DNA from: Mucilaginibacter phenanthrenivorans
GTDB lineage: Bacteria; Bacteroidota; Bacteroidia; Sphingobacteriales; Sphingobacteriaceae
Assembly (NCBI RefSeq): GCF_024721155.1
Contig: NZ_JAHVAP010000013.1
Span: forward strand, 86,377 to 150,376
Length of the DNA stretch: 64,000 nucleotides
Reading direction: 5' to 3'
The notes beneath the pieces were generated by a model that saw nothing but the letters and a program-made list of their open reading frames with translations, was not told the origin of the DNA and did no database searches. Positions 51,744 to 60,477 of this stretch are shown in pieces. The first letter of the stretch is position 1, and each line of letters begins with the position of its first letter. Both the position numbers and the translations under genes were made by a program.

Positions 51744-52068
51744 TAAAATTTGTTGCAACGGACGCTTTAAATTACGCGTCATATATACGGTTAACAGCAA
51801 TGTTGCTGTATAAAAGAGCTTTTGATCTCTATAGGTCATGAGGAAAGGCCGGGGAGGTGAGATGCCCCGCCTGCATTAGTTGATTGTTATTGATTTTTTA
51901 TCGTAACAAAGCGTCCCGGGTGAGATCCGGGGCGCTTTTTTGCTAAGATTAAACTAAGATTTTTCGCGGTGTGTAAATATTTAGAGGTGTTCAAGAAAGC
52001 TGCGCAGTTTTTTGGATCTATAGGATTTTAGGATTTATAGATTTTAGAATTAGATACTACGCTTGATC
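51744..52068. other. 325-bp region with three hairpins, no gene
   Basis: ACAGCAA-TG-TTGCTGT near 51803-51818, CGGGG-loop-CCCCG near 51863-51882 and the terminator at 51908-51941. The second and third have almost the same loop (GGTGAGAT). The first and second may be part of a short structured RNA. The rest is A/T-rich and includes a run of 'ggattttagga' words (52015-52055). Confidence 0.35.
51908..51941 (+). terminator. Rho-independent terminator
   Basis: AAAGCGTCCCGG and CCGGGGCGCTTT pair with one G-U wobble around GTGAGAT, followed by TTTT. It is 165 bp past the receptor stop. Confidence 0.7.
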
Positions 52069-52296
52069 TTATTTTTTTGCCGTATCCTTTTTTACGCTAT
52101 CCGACTTCGTTCCGCCCGATCCGCTGTTATCCATTCCAGTAGTCTTGCCGGTATCAAGTTTTGAAGAATCTGGTGTGTTGCCGTAGGTGCTTTTAACGGT
52201 GTCGCCGGTACCGCTTCTTGGAACGCGGTCGCCGCCACAGGCGGAGAGGATGCAGATGCTGCATGCCAACGCTGCAATTATGATTGTGTTTTTCAT
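52069..52296 (-). CDS. Small Ser/Thr/Asp-rich lipoprotein
   Basis: 75 residues. A lipoprotein signal (IIAALACSICILSACGG) is followed by a low-complexity, hydrophilic tail rich in Ser, Thr, Asp, Gly and Lys (DTVKSTYGNTPDSSKLDTGK, KSDSVKKDTAKK). It has no domain. Such short lipoproteins are very common in Sphingobacteriaceae, and their role is unknown. It is divergent from the GNAT gene. Confidence 0.72.
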   Translation of the reverse strand: MKNTIIIAALACSICILSACGGDRVPRSGTGDTVKSTYGNTPDSSKLDTGKTTGMDNSGSGGTKSDSVKKDTAKK

Positions 52297-52376
52297 GTCA
52301 TTAATTGTTGATGTTCTTATTTAACAGGCATGCAGAATTAAGGTTTTTTGTAATTATTTTTAGCTTTACCGCCATA

Positions 52377-53066
52377 ATGGAACACCTGCTCGATAACCCC
52401 GCCTGGAATGCGCTTTGCTCCGGCAACAATAGCCTCTCAAACGGAAATCAATTTGCTAAATATTTTTCGCCTGATGTTTCCCCGTTTACAGGGCTGCCTG
52501 CGGCTACCGTAGAAAACTTTCAGCATCTGCATGAGATCACCCCGGTTGATGGGCCCTTTGGCTTAATGACACCGGTTAAGGTGGATTTCCCCCAGCCCTG
52601 GAAAATGCTGCGCGAAATGGATATCGTTCAAATGGTTTGTGAGAATCCAATTGAGCGTCCTATGGCTAATCAAGCCGAAATAATTCCCTTAACTGAACAA
52701 AACGTGCCCGAAATGCTGGCGCTCACCAAGCTTACCAACCCCGGACCGTTTTTACGACGGACTATTGAAATGGGCCATTACCGCGGTATCTTTAAGGAGG
52801 GCAAACTTGTCGCCATGGCAGGGCAGCGGTTAAACCCGGTACCGTATGCCGAGATCAGTGCCGTTTGTACCCACCCAGATCACCTTGGCAAAGGTTATGC
52901 CGCCCAATTGCTGCTGGATCAGATCCGCCGCATAAAGGCAGCCAGGCAAATCCCATTCCTGAATGCACTTACTACCAATATCCGGGCAATTAAGCTTTAT
53001 GAATCGATAGGATTTACGGTTAGGAAGGAAATCTTTATTTCTATCTTTCAGAAAGCCGAAAGATAG
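52377..53066 (+). CDS. GNAT-family N-acetyltransferase (FR47-like)
   Basis: 229 residues from the ATG at 52377; the longer frame to 52305 adds a hydrophobic tail unlike the family. The N-terminal half is divergent; the C-terminal half is a GNAT fold: EISAVCTHPDHLGKGYAAQLL is the acetyl-CoA binding motif A, followed by PFLNALTTNIRAIKLYESIGF, the motif B region. It belongs to the FR47-like group, which contains N-acyltransferases of amino acids and small amines. Substrate unknown. No operon partner. Confidence 0.85.
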   Translation: MEHLLDNPAWNALCSGNNSLSNGNQFAKYFSPDVSPFTGLPAATVENFQHLHEITPVDGPFGLMTPVKVDFPQPWKMLREMDIVQMVCENPIERPMANQAEIIPLTEQNVPEMLALTKLTNPGPFLRRTIEMGHYRGIFKEGKLVAMAGQRLNPVPYAEISAVCTHPDHLGKGYAAQLLLDQIRRIKAARQIPFLNALTTNIRAIKLYESIGFTVRKEIFISIFQKAER

Positions 53067-53325
53067 AATACTCAATTCTATCAACCTTTTAGTAAGCCAT
53101 TAATGGTGCCAATTTACTATCCCAATTAGCCCGGTTGTTTCGGAGCTTCTTATTGCCATCTCATTGAGTAAAATTGGTTGGTGTTTATGTTAATAAATGT
53201 TAAAAAAATACCAAAAACAGGTGTGAAGGGCAAATTTCATGCTATCTACAGATTCTAAAGGTAACATTGGTGATACAAAATCGTTAGTTGATTTTTAGTT
53301 GTCATTAGCAGTTCCTGTACCAGCC

Positions 53326-54258
53326 ATGTCCGATCTTCAAATTTTTAAAAAAGCCTGTAAACTGATGGGAAACCGCTTTGAAATAAGTGTGGTTGCTGAA
53401 AGTGAGCAATGGGCTGCGGAAAAAATTGAAGCCAGCGTTGATGAAATAAAAAGAATTGAGCGGCTGTTAACAACGTTTAGCGACGACAGTGAAACCAACC
53501 AGGTAAACGCCAATGCCGGCATTGCTCCAGTGAAGGTAAGCAGGGAAACCTTTGAACTGATTAAGCGCTCTATTGTGATATCAAAAGTAACCCAGGGCGC
53601 TTTTGATATTACCTATGGCTCGCTTGATAAACGACTTTGGAACTTTGATAAGGATATGACCTCGTTACCCGATGAGGCCACGGCAAAAAAAATGGTGAGC
53701 CTGATTAACTATCGTAACATCACGCTTGATGAAAACGACTGCACAGTTTTTTTACGCCAGCGGGGCATGCGGATTGGTTTTGGGGGGATTGGCAAGGGCT
53801 ACGCAGCCGAAAGGGCTAAACAAATATTGCAGCAACAGGGCGTTACCAGCGGAGTTGTAAATGCCTCGGGCGATTTAAATACCTGGGGGCTTCAGCCGGA
53901 TGGTAAAAAATGGACCATCGGTATCGTAAATCCCGATGCATCCGGGCAGGTATTTTCATATCTCAACATCTCAGATCTGGCGGTTGCAACATCCGGCAAT
54001 TACGAAAAATTTGTAATGATAGACGGCAAACGATATTCACACACCATAAACCCCCGAACAGGATTACCTGTGACCGGGATAAAAAGTGTCACCATTATTA
54101 CCACCAATGCAGAGATTGCTGATGCAATGGCTACGCCGGTAACTATAATGGGTGTTCGCGCGGGCCTGGATTTGATAAACCAGATGAAGGACATTGAAGC
54201 CATAATTATTGATGACGATGACCGGCTTTACACATCGCGAAATATAAATATTACTTAA
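53326..54258 (+). CDS. apbE: FAD:protein FMN transferase (ApbE family)
   Basis: 310 residues from the ATG at 53326 (the TTG at 53299 is less likely). ApbE motifs in order: MGNRFEISV, TTFSDDSETNQVN, GGIGKGYAAERAK, VVNASGDL, ATSGNYEKF, YSHTINPRTGLPV and ADAMATPVTIMG with the metal-binding Asp. It takes FMN from FAD and attaches it to Thr or Ser in target proteins. Oddly, no signal peptide or lipobox is evident, whereas most bacterial ApbE proteins that flavinylate periplasmic targets are exported. It is the first gene of an operon with DUF4266 (12 bp after) and DUF3570 genes. Confidence 0.9.
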   Translation: MSDLQIFKKACKLMGNRFEISVVAESEQWAAEKIEASVDEIKRIERLLTTFSDDSETNQVNANAGIAPVKVSRETFELIKRSIVISKVTQGAFDITYGSLDKRLWNFDKDMTSLPDEATAKKMVSLINYRNITLDENDCTVFLRQRGMRIGFGGIGKGYAAERAKQILQQQGVTSGVVNASGDLNTWGLQPDGKKWTIGIVNPDASGQVFSYLNISDLAVATSGNYEKFVMIDGKRYSHTINPRTGLPVTGIKSVTIITTNAEIADAMATPVTIMGVRAGLDLINQMKDIEAIIIDDDDRLYTSRNINIT

Positions 54259-54270
54259 TAACCCCTATAA

Positions 54271-54492
54271 ATGACAAACCAACCCCTAAAATTAATGGCC
54301 GGCCTTCTGTTGGTGGCTTCCATAACATCATGTGTACACTTAAAGGAGTACCAAAAAAACAGGATCAATGATTCTGAAATGGCGTTAAGCAACCGAAAGG
54401 TTGAGAAAAACGAGTTAAACTTTCAGTCCTACCGCGAAAGCGCGTCAGGAGCTAACGCCGGCAAAACCGGTGGCGGCTGTGGTTGCAACTAA
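54271..54492 (+). CDS. DUF4266 small lipoprotein
   Basis: 73 residues. A lipoprotein signal (LMAGLLLVASITSC) and a short helical mature part (HLKEYQKNRINDSEM, NFQSYRESASGANAG) end in the family mark GGGCGCN. The conserved C-terminal Cys pair could hold a metal or be modified. Function unknown. The gene lies between apbE and the DUF3570 gene, an order conserved in many Proteobacteria and Bacteroidota, so the three surely work together. Confidence 0.85.
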   Translation: MTNQPLKLMAGLLLVASITSCVHLKEYQKNRINDSEMALSNRKVEKNELNFQSYRESASGANAGKTGGGCGCN

Positions 54493-54519
54493 TTACCATT
54501 ATTTTATTCCTTAAAACAC

Positions 54520-55839
54520 ATGAAAAAAGTATATCTATCCGTATTCGGATTTGCACTTATATGTCGTTTTGGCGCCCATGCCCAAACTAAACAAGACACC
54601 ACTAAAAACAAAAAACCATTTAGTTTATACCAGCCGGTAGTCACTGATCCGCCGGCAACTGATTACAATCCGCGCGCGTTACGGATCGATGAAATCAACC
54701 TGGTTTCAAGTTACTACGGGCAAAACGGAAACCACTCGGCCATAACCGGGGGGATCGGAACTGAAAAGGTAACAGACATTTCCAACGGCCTGGATATGAA
54801 GTTGGTTTGGGTTGGCGACAATGAGAACAAGAACACCATATCATTAGGGATTGGTTACGATCATCATACCTCAGCCTCATCGGCTTTTGTTACCACCACC
54901 GGCCTTGGTAAGCAGGGAGGTACAAGAATTTATCCCTCGTTCGACTGGACGGTAGAAAATCCTAAAACAGGGAATACTTTTGGTTTAGGGGCATACTACT
55001 CGGGCGAGTACAACTATAAGTCACTTGGCGGCGATTTGCATTTTTCACAGAAAACCGCAGATAAAAATGGCGAGTTCAGTGTAAAACTGCAGGCTTATAT
55101 GGATCATGTAACAATGATCTATCCTTCAGAATTTATAACCCAGATAACACCGGTTTCAACAGGGGCAACTTATGTAACTACAGCAAGCGGTAACGTGGTG
55201 CTGAGTAATGGCGGATCGAGCGAATCAAAACCCAGCCTGCCAACAAAACCGAGGAACACGTACACCGCATCGTTTGGTTATTCGCAAATTATAAATTCAA
55301 GGTTCCAGGTAATGTTTTTAGCCGACGTTGTTGCACAAAACGGTTACCTGAGCCTGCCATTTCACCGGGTGTACTTTACAAACCAGAAAGATACCATTGA
55401 AAAACTGCCGTCATCCCGGTTTAAATTACCTTTAGGGATTCGGGCGAATTACTTTTTAGGCGATAATATTATTTTGCGCTCCTACTACCGTTATTATGCT
55501 GACAACTGGGGCAGCCACGCAAACACTGCTAACCTGGAAGTTACTTATAAACTTACTCCGTTCTTTTCTATATCGCCGTTCTATCGTTTTTACTCACAAT
55601 CGGCAGCAAAATATTTTGCGCCTTATGCCGAGCATAGTGCTAACGACGAGTATTATACCAGCAATTATGAATACGCAAAATTCAACAGCCAGTTTTTTGG
55701 CGCAGGGTTCAGGCTGGCTCCGCCCAAAGGAGTGTTTGGCTGGCAAAACCTGCACGAACTTGAGATAAGATACGGCCATTACACCCAAACAACGGGATTA
55801 AGTTCTGATGTGATCTCATTAAACCTCGGGTTTAAATAA
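54520..55839 (+). CDS. DUF3570 outer-membrane beta-barrel protein
   Basis: 439 residues. A Sec signal (YLSVFGFALICRFGAHAQ) precedes a protein of alternating amphipathic strands with frequent aromatic ends (ISLGIGYDHHTSASS, NTFGLGAYYSGEYNYKSLG, NIILRSYYRYYADNWG, FFSISPFYRFYSQS, LEIRYGHYTQTTGL) and closing LNLGFK, as expected for an outer-membrane barrel. This is DUF3570, the usual companion of DUF4266. Role unknown; a metal or redox-linked outer-membrane function is inferred from the linkage to ApbE. Confidence 0.85.
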   Translation: MKKVYLSVFGFALICRFGAHAQTKQDTTKNKKPFSLYQPVVTDPPATDYNPRALRIDEINLVSSYYGQNGNHSAITGGIGTEKVTDISNGLDMKLVWVGDNENKNTISLGIGYDHHTSASSAFVTTTGLGKQGGTRIYPSFDWTVENPKTGNTFGLGAYYSGEYNYKSLGGDLHFSQKTADKNGEFSVKLQAYMDHVTMIYPSEFITQITPVSTGATYVTTASGNVVLSNGGSSESKPSLPTKPRNTYTASFGYSQIINSRFQVMFLADVVAQNGYLSLPFHRVYFTNQKDTIEKLPSSRFKLPLGIRANYFLGDNIILRSYYRYYADNWGSHANTANLEVTYKLTPFFSISPFYRFYSQSAAKYFAPYAEHSANDEYYTSNYEYAKFNSQFFGAGFRLAPPKGVFGWQNLHELEIRYGHYTQTTGLSSDVISLNLGFK

Positions 55840-55861
55840 AAATAAAATAGCTTGTAAAGCT

Positions 55862-55911
55862 AAAGGGCAATAATTGATGATATTGGATATCACTAATTAT
55901 TGCCCTTTTTA
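55862..55911. terminator. Bidirectional terminator with perfect 14-bp stem
   Basis: AAAGGGCAATAATT (55862-55875) and AATTATTGCCCTTT (55894-55907) followed by TTT. It lies between the convergent DUF3570 and DUF5686 genes. Confidence 0.8.
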
Positions 55912-55935
55912 CAACCCAATCTGCACGCTATTCTA

Positions 55936-58647
55936 TTATAAATCCGGCTGGAAGCTAAATTTGATACCGTAAGGTGCAATGCCCGGATGACTAAGGTAAT
56001 CATACCTCTTGATCACATCTATCCGCATAATTTTAAAGATGTTGCCGATCCCGGCGCCGGCCTCAATGTAAGGCGTATTGCCTAATGCAAATGTGCCGTT
56101 CGCGCCGTTGCCCCCTTGTGGGAATTTATATACATTGCTGGAGAACGCCGGATTGTTTTCGTTTCGCAGGCCGCCGCATAATACTTTGAGCGATAGAAAC
56201 TCCCTTAACTTTAAATGCTGGATGAGCGGGATCTTGTTCAATAAAAACCCGTTGAAGCTTTGTGTAATATTAAAGCCGATGTAGTGATCGTTCACAAACT
56301 CCAGGTAATTCATCTTGTTATAGGCATCCGGGTCGTAGGCTATGGATTGATTGGCTGTGCTGATATTCAGCAGCGGGAATGGCACCTTGCCGGCAATATA
56401 GCCACCCATCAGTGTAATGTCCGAATAGCCAAGCTGTGAAAAATAGAACCGCTTATAAATATTCGCGCTGATGTTGGTATAGCTGTATGAGCCGTTGAGC
56501 ACGCCCTTAAAGCCATGATCAATCTCCATATTAAAAATAGGATACTTGCTGTAAATGGTGTGGCGCATCTGTGTGCCCTCTAAAATCTGCTCGTTCGGGG
56601 CATAGCGCAGGTGTACGTCGGCCTCGGTGGTAACCAGGTTATGAACCAGGGTATTATTCGCATCGTTAACCTGGAACAACAGGGTGCCTGCCGCCTGCTG
56701 GTTCCAATTTTTTAGAACCGCATTAAACGAGAAATGATTTTCAAACTCCTTAACATAGGCCACCCGGAAAATTTTATGGTAGATCCAGTAATCCGTTTTG
56801 CCGGTGTGGAACGACGAAAGTGCGGCCTGTCTGTTATTAATGGTAAAACTTTGGCCCGGCACATCAACATCATTCAGGTAACTGATCCTGAAGTAATCGT
56901 TAGGAAACCTGTATGGCGCTACATTATTAAGCGAGAAATAACTGATCAAATTGTACTTAGCCTTGCCGTCCTTGGTGCCATAACCGGCATAGCCCTCAAG
57001 ATACAGCCATTTGCTCATCTCGGGCGTAGTTCTGCCGCCTATCTGGGACCTAAACCCCTCCTGGTTATTAAAGGCGAAGAACTGCCCGATGGGCCCGAAC
57101 TGCACCGGCCCAAGGTTGCCGTAGCCGCCGGTAAGCAGGTCCGCAATCCAGGTGGTCCTTTTAAATGATGGCATTTGTTCAAGCCGGCTCACCTTGCCAT
57201 AAATTTGCGCCTGTTGCCGATTCAATGTATCTGTACGGTGGCTTGTCCAATAAGCCGTATCAGCACGATAGGCATTTGGCGCTACCTGCTGGCTCTTGCC
57301 ATCGTAAAAGTTTGCCGGCTGCGGCGCATTCAGCTTATAGTTGGAATAGGATACCGTCCGCTCACCAAAAACACCCAGGCCCTTATCCTTTTTGATCCCA
57401 AAATCGGCCCTAACATCACTTTTGGTGAGCAGGTAGCGGCTGCCCAGGCTATCCTTTGTAAAATCAAGCCTGATCTTAAGGCTCCGCATAAAGTTAATAT
57501 TGATCTGCTTATTTACGTTCATCTCGCAGCCGGTAACCGCGTAATGTCCGTCGAGCGTTACCTGCAGCTTGCCTTCAAACAAGAGGTCGCCCTTGTTGCG
57601 CGGGGTAAAGTTTACCTCCACCATTTTGCCGTGCGGCGTGTTAATGGTATCCGCTATAAAGAATTTATAAAAATCGGGCGAGTGGTTGGAGATGGGGCTC
57701 AAAAACTGGTCGGCGATTATGAAGATATTGTTCTCATAGATATCCAGGTTATCACCGTACAACCTGTTCAGGTAAACGTCAAAGCCTGCCGTATCAATAA
57801 ATTTAAGAATATTGGTTTGCTTTTGGGCCTTCAGGATCCTGATGGACTTCTCCGGGTTTTTACGATAATAATATTGCGATAATTTTTCGCTGAAAAGTGC
57901 AGGTAACGTGGTTTGTTTTACGCCGTTTATTACCTGTACGCTGTCCAGCATAAACTTATATTTGCTAAAAAACTTACCGTTTATAAACTTCTGCGACAGG
58001 TTAAACAAGCTCAAACCGATGCGTTCATATTCGTCATATTGCAGGTAGTTTGAGCTCGCCATCCGGTTCTCGTCCTTATGGTTAATGATCTGCTGGATAA
58101 GCGATACGGCCGGATTGCCCTTGTTGCGGTACTTTGTTTTCTTTGCAGAAACAACGGTAACTCCCTTAAGCTGTGTCTGGCTGCCCTTCATGCGGATTTG
58201 CAGCTCATTTGCCTGGCCCGGCTTAATTGAGCGGTTTACAGACAGGTAACCAACATTCGAGAAAACAACATGATTGAAACTTCCCGGAGCGCTAAGGATG
58301 AATTTTCCCTGTTCGTCTGCATGGGTGCTGTAAACGCTGCCGAAAAAGCTTACACCTGTATACGCCAGCCCCTTACCTGTGGCAACGTCTATAACCCGGC
58401 CGCTTACTTCGGTAACAACGCCAGCCGGCATCACGGTTTTATGAGTGGTATCAATGGCAGGTTTTACGGTGTCGGTGGCTTTCTTAACAGTATCAGTTTG
58501 TTGTGCAGCGGCGCAAAAACTAATCAGCATAAAGCCAAGGCAGCTTGTTGCCTTTAACCGCTTAGTAATTAAAGATTCAAGAAATCTGATTATCCCGTTC
58601 AGCAAGGAAGGTAGTCCTGCTATTCCACTCCAAAAAATCACCAACAA
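55936..58647 (-). CDS. DUF5686/carboxypeptidase-regulatory-domain outer-membrane protein
   Basis: Up to 903 residues. A signal region near residues 28-49 (KRLKATSCLGFMLISFCAAAQ) precedes a Thr/Asp-rich linker and a carboxypeptidase-regulatory-like domain (VSGRVIDVATGKGLAYTGVSF, VVFSNVGYLSVNRSI). A DUF5686 domain continues to the end (YLQYDEYERIGLSLFNLSQKF, VEVNFTPRNKGDLLFEGKLQV, and many barrel strands). It is a large outer-membrane protein. The start is a problem: the only in-frame ATG before the mature part is at residue 40, inside the signal core. A TTG or GTG (58647, 58641 or 58605) must be used, and the TATATTTTG promoter element abuts 58648. Confidence 0.82.
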   Translation of the reverse strand: MLVIFWSGIAGLPSLLNGIIRFLESLITKRLKATSCLGFMLISFCAAAQQTDTVKKATDTVKPAIDTTHKTVMPAGVVTEVSGRVIDVATGKGLAYTGVSFFGSVYSTHADEQGKFILSAPGSFNHVVFSNVGYLSVNRSIKPGQANELQIRMKGSQTQLKGVTVVSAKKTKYRNKGNPAVSLIQQIINHKDENRMASSNYLQYDEYERIGLSLFNLSQKFINGKFFSKYKFMLDSVQVINGVKQTTLPALFSEKLSQYYYRKNPEKSIRILKAQKQTNILKFIDTAGFDVYLNRLYGDNLDIYENNIFIIADQFLSPISNHSPDFYKFFIADTINTPHGKMVEVNFTPRNKGDLLFEGKLQVTLDGHYAVTGCEMNVNKQININFMRSLKIRLDFTKDSLGSRYLLTKSDVRADFGIKKDKGLGVFGERTVSYSNYKLNAPQPANFYDGKSQQVAPNAYRADTAYWTSHRTDTLNRQQAQIYGKVSRLEQMPSFKRTTWIADLLTGGYGNLGPVQFGPIGQFFAFNNQEGFRSQIGGRTTPEMSKWLYLEGYAGYGTKDGKAKYNLISYFSLNNVAPYRFPNDYFRISYLNDVDVPGQSFTINNRQAALSSFHTGKTDYWIYHKIFRVAYVKEFENHFSFNAVLKNWNQQAAGTLLFQVNDANNTLVHNLVTTEADVHLRYAPNEQILEGTQMRHTIYSKYPIFNMEIDHGFKGVLNGSYSYTNISANIYKRFYFSQLGYSDITLMGGYIAGKVPFPLLNISTANQSIAYDPDAYNKMNYLEFVNDHYIGFNITQSFNGFLLNKIPLIQHLKLREFLSLKVLCGGLRNENNPAFSSNVYKFPQGGNGANGTFALGNTPYIEAGAGIGNIFKIMRIDVIKRYDYLSHPGIAPYGIKFSFQPDL

Positions 58648-59146
58648 AATATATTATAAATAAATATTAAATAAGGAACTAATGCAACGTAATTATAGCG
58701 CCATAAAGTATTACACAGTGATTTTTAGTTATTTGTAAACATATCAATTAATTCTGATTAGTTTCTGAAGTAGGGGAGAAAAAGTTGGGGAGGGGGTCGT
58801 TGGGAAGTCGTGAAAGTCAGTAAAGTCCGAAGGCCGGTAGTCCGGGTGGGGAGGGGGGCTGTCTCAAAAGCAAAGCCATGGCGATTATGTATTAGAAACC
58901 CCGTTGCGGCGCACTCCGATATTTAGGTAACTCATTTACACCACGCATCCATATCAATACCCAGGCCCAATACTTCTAAGTTATTGGGTTAATCAAGTGT
59001 AAAGTATTGGTTGAAAAGTGTTTACACAACTTTACAAATTGCGATACAATCGTATTCAGCACCATAAAAAGCCCTTAAAAATTTACTCACTTTGATTATC
59101 AGATTCTGGTTTAAGCGCAAAAAAACCAGGCTCGTACCCACAATTT
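58648..59146. other. 499-bp gap: promoters, a G-rich patch, no gene
   Basis: Contains the DUF5686 promoter at the left. 58770-58860 is G-rich with word-like repeats (gtcgtgaaagtcagtaaagtccgaaggccggtagtcc), probably another broken intergenic repeat. A CACTTTGATT sequence near 59088 may be the promoter of the next gene. Confidence 0.4.
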
Positions 59147-59716
59147 ATGATGCCCCCCATGAGAGGAAGAATGGTTTTAATATTTGTTATTGGCCCGTTG
59201 TTAGCCATTTCTCAGCCCTACAAGGCGGGAACTATTGATGGCTTAAAACGCGATAACGGATTTAACCAGCTTGTTTTGGGACAGGAAATTGAGCAGATCT
59301 CAGGCCATAAGCTTGCTTACCTGGAAAATTTTCCAAAACTTAATGCCGATAGCTGTATGTTTTATGAGTACCAGGATGAAGACGTGCAGCAGATAGGTAA
59401 AGATTTGAAAATTAAATTTATAGCCATAAGGGTATACAACTATAAAATTGTAAACATTTATGTGCTTTTTGACAAAAGTGACGGATTTAAAATTTTGAAG
59501 AATTTTTTAACCCGGTATGGTCAGTTTACAAGCAGGCCCGATGCTTATGCCGATGTTTTTGAATGGGATTGCAGCCTGGTAAATCTGTCGCTGAAATACC
59601 AGCTCGACGCAGATTTTGGCATTGCTGTTTATACCTGCAAAGCCCTGGAAGCAGAAATTAAAGAAAATAGGGAACAACAATTATTGCAACAGAAAATTTT
59701 GGCGGATTGTAATTGA
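59147..59716 (+). CDS. Secreted protein of unknown function
   Basis: 189 residues from the ATG at 59147 (a second ATG three bases on is equally possible). A hydrophobic N-terminus (MVLIFVIGPLLAIS) acts as signal peptide. The mature protein has no recognised domain: an alpha/beta pattern with IKFIAIRVYNYKIVNIYVLFD, then a helical stretch (DGFKILKNFLTRYGQF) and a charged tail (AEIKENREQQLLQQ). It is alone; a degenerate R1 repeat follows. Confidence 0.65.
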   Translation: MMPPMRGRMVLIFVIGPLLAISQPYKAGTIDGLKRDNGFNQLVLGQEIEQISGHKLAYLENFPKLNADSCMFYEYQDEDVQQIGKDLKIKFIAIRVYNYKIVNIYVLFDKSDGFKILKNFLTRYGQFTSRPDAYADVFEWDCSLVNLSLKYQLDADFGIAVYTCKALEAEIKENREQQLLQQKILADCN

Positions 59717-59734
59717 GGATCCGCAGCTCTCCCC

Positions 59735-59935
59735 GGGGGACAATCAACGAACTTTTATACCAATGGAGCCTTGCACCTGATTGCCTGGTAACCGTATTAT
59801 TTATTGCTTTTATACTAGCATAGTGCAGAGTTTGCTTCGTACCTGCCTGTTTGCAAGCAGGCAGTCTCGCAATGACGTGGTGGAGAGGGGGCTTCATTCA
59901 TCCGCCATTGCGGGAGACGAAGCAAACGCTGCTTA
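59735..59935. repeat. Degenerate R1 repeat (copy e)
   Basis: gggggacaatcaacgaactt at the left, cagagtttgcttcgt...gcaagcaggcagtctcgcaatgacg in the middle, and a second start (cattgcgggagacgaagcaaac) near 59904. It looks like one eroded copy followed by part of another. Confidence 0.6.
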
Positions 59936-59940
59936 AGATG

Positions 59941-60129
59941 CTAGCGGCAGCGAAAAGAAAATAATATTTCTCTTACCTTTTTGCGGGCCGCGAAGAGGTC
60001 GGCGGACGCAGCCATGCCGGTACATAGGGCTCCGTTGCGGGTAAGTCCACTATTCACCATGCGTTTAGGCAAAAACACCCTCCCGAAAAAGGTATTAATA
60101 CCCTTTTTAGCTATAGGTTTATTTTCCAC
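59941..60129 (-). CDS. Doubtful 62-codon frame
   Basis: A continuous frame with an ATG (MENKPIAKKGINTFFGR...) and basic C-terminus (KKVREILFSFRCR), divergent from the gene at 60181. Composition is not clearly protein-like and there is no recognised domain. It may be a small basic protein or chance. Confidence 0.2.
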   Translation of the reverse strand: MENKPIAKKGINTFFGRVFLPKRMVNSGLTRNGALCTGMAASADLFAARKKVREILFSFRCR

Positions 60130-60180
60130 CTTCGTTATAAATAATTAACCTATTCATCACCATTAACCAAACTTATTATC

Positions 60181-60471
60181 ATGAATCCAGTCACCATTAC
60201 TGCAGGTATTCTTCTCGGAGCGGGCGATGCCACTGTAAACGTATTTAGTCACACCGTAAACTACTCACACTATTTTTCGGCAGTTAGTCCCGGGCCCTGG
60301 GTGTTGGCGCTGGCTCCCGGGAATTACCTGGTAGGCATTGTAGGCACTTGTCCGCCAGGCGGCAGTGTAACCATAAATATTGCGGGTATAGTAAGTTCAG
60401 TACCGGCCATGCCGCTGCCACCATTTAAAACTGCGGGTAAATTTATACAGGGAGTATCAATCACAGTTTAA
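60181..60471 (+). CDS. Small beta-rich protein of unknown function
   Basis: 96 residues without signal peptide. The sequence is rich in Gly, Val and Ser with alternating strands (VTITAGILLGAGDATVNVF, WVLALAPGNYLVGIVG, GSVTINIAGIVSS) and one Cys. It resembles a small jelly-roll or Ig-like fold by pattern only. It ends 6 bp before the next gene, so the two form an operon; the second product is exported and this one is not, which is odd unless it leaves by another route. Confidence 0.6.
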   Translation: MNPVTITAGILLGAGDATVNVFSHTVNYSHYFSAVSPGPWVLALAPGNYLVGIVGTCPPGGSVTINIAGIVSSVPAMPLPPFKTAGKFIQGVSITV

Positions 60472-60477
60472 ACAGCC

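Larger units (their letters stand above)
59717..60180. other. 464-bp gap: R1 repeat and a doubtful short frame
   Basis: The left part is the R1 copy (59735-59935). 60000-60120 is G/C-rich and contains a 62-codon frame on the minus strand (59941-60129) that I could not confirm. The promoter of the gene at 60181 should lie at the right end. Confidence 0.4.

Noticed and set aside
54420..54492. SGA in the DUF4266 protein as a flavinylation site for ApbE
   Set aside because: The ApbE target motif needs a Thr or Ser acceptor after SGA (SGAT/S); here Asn follows, so the match is not supported.
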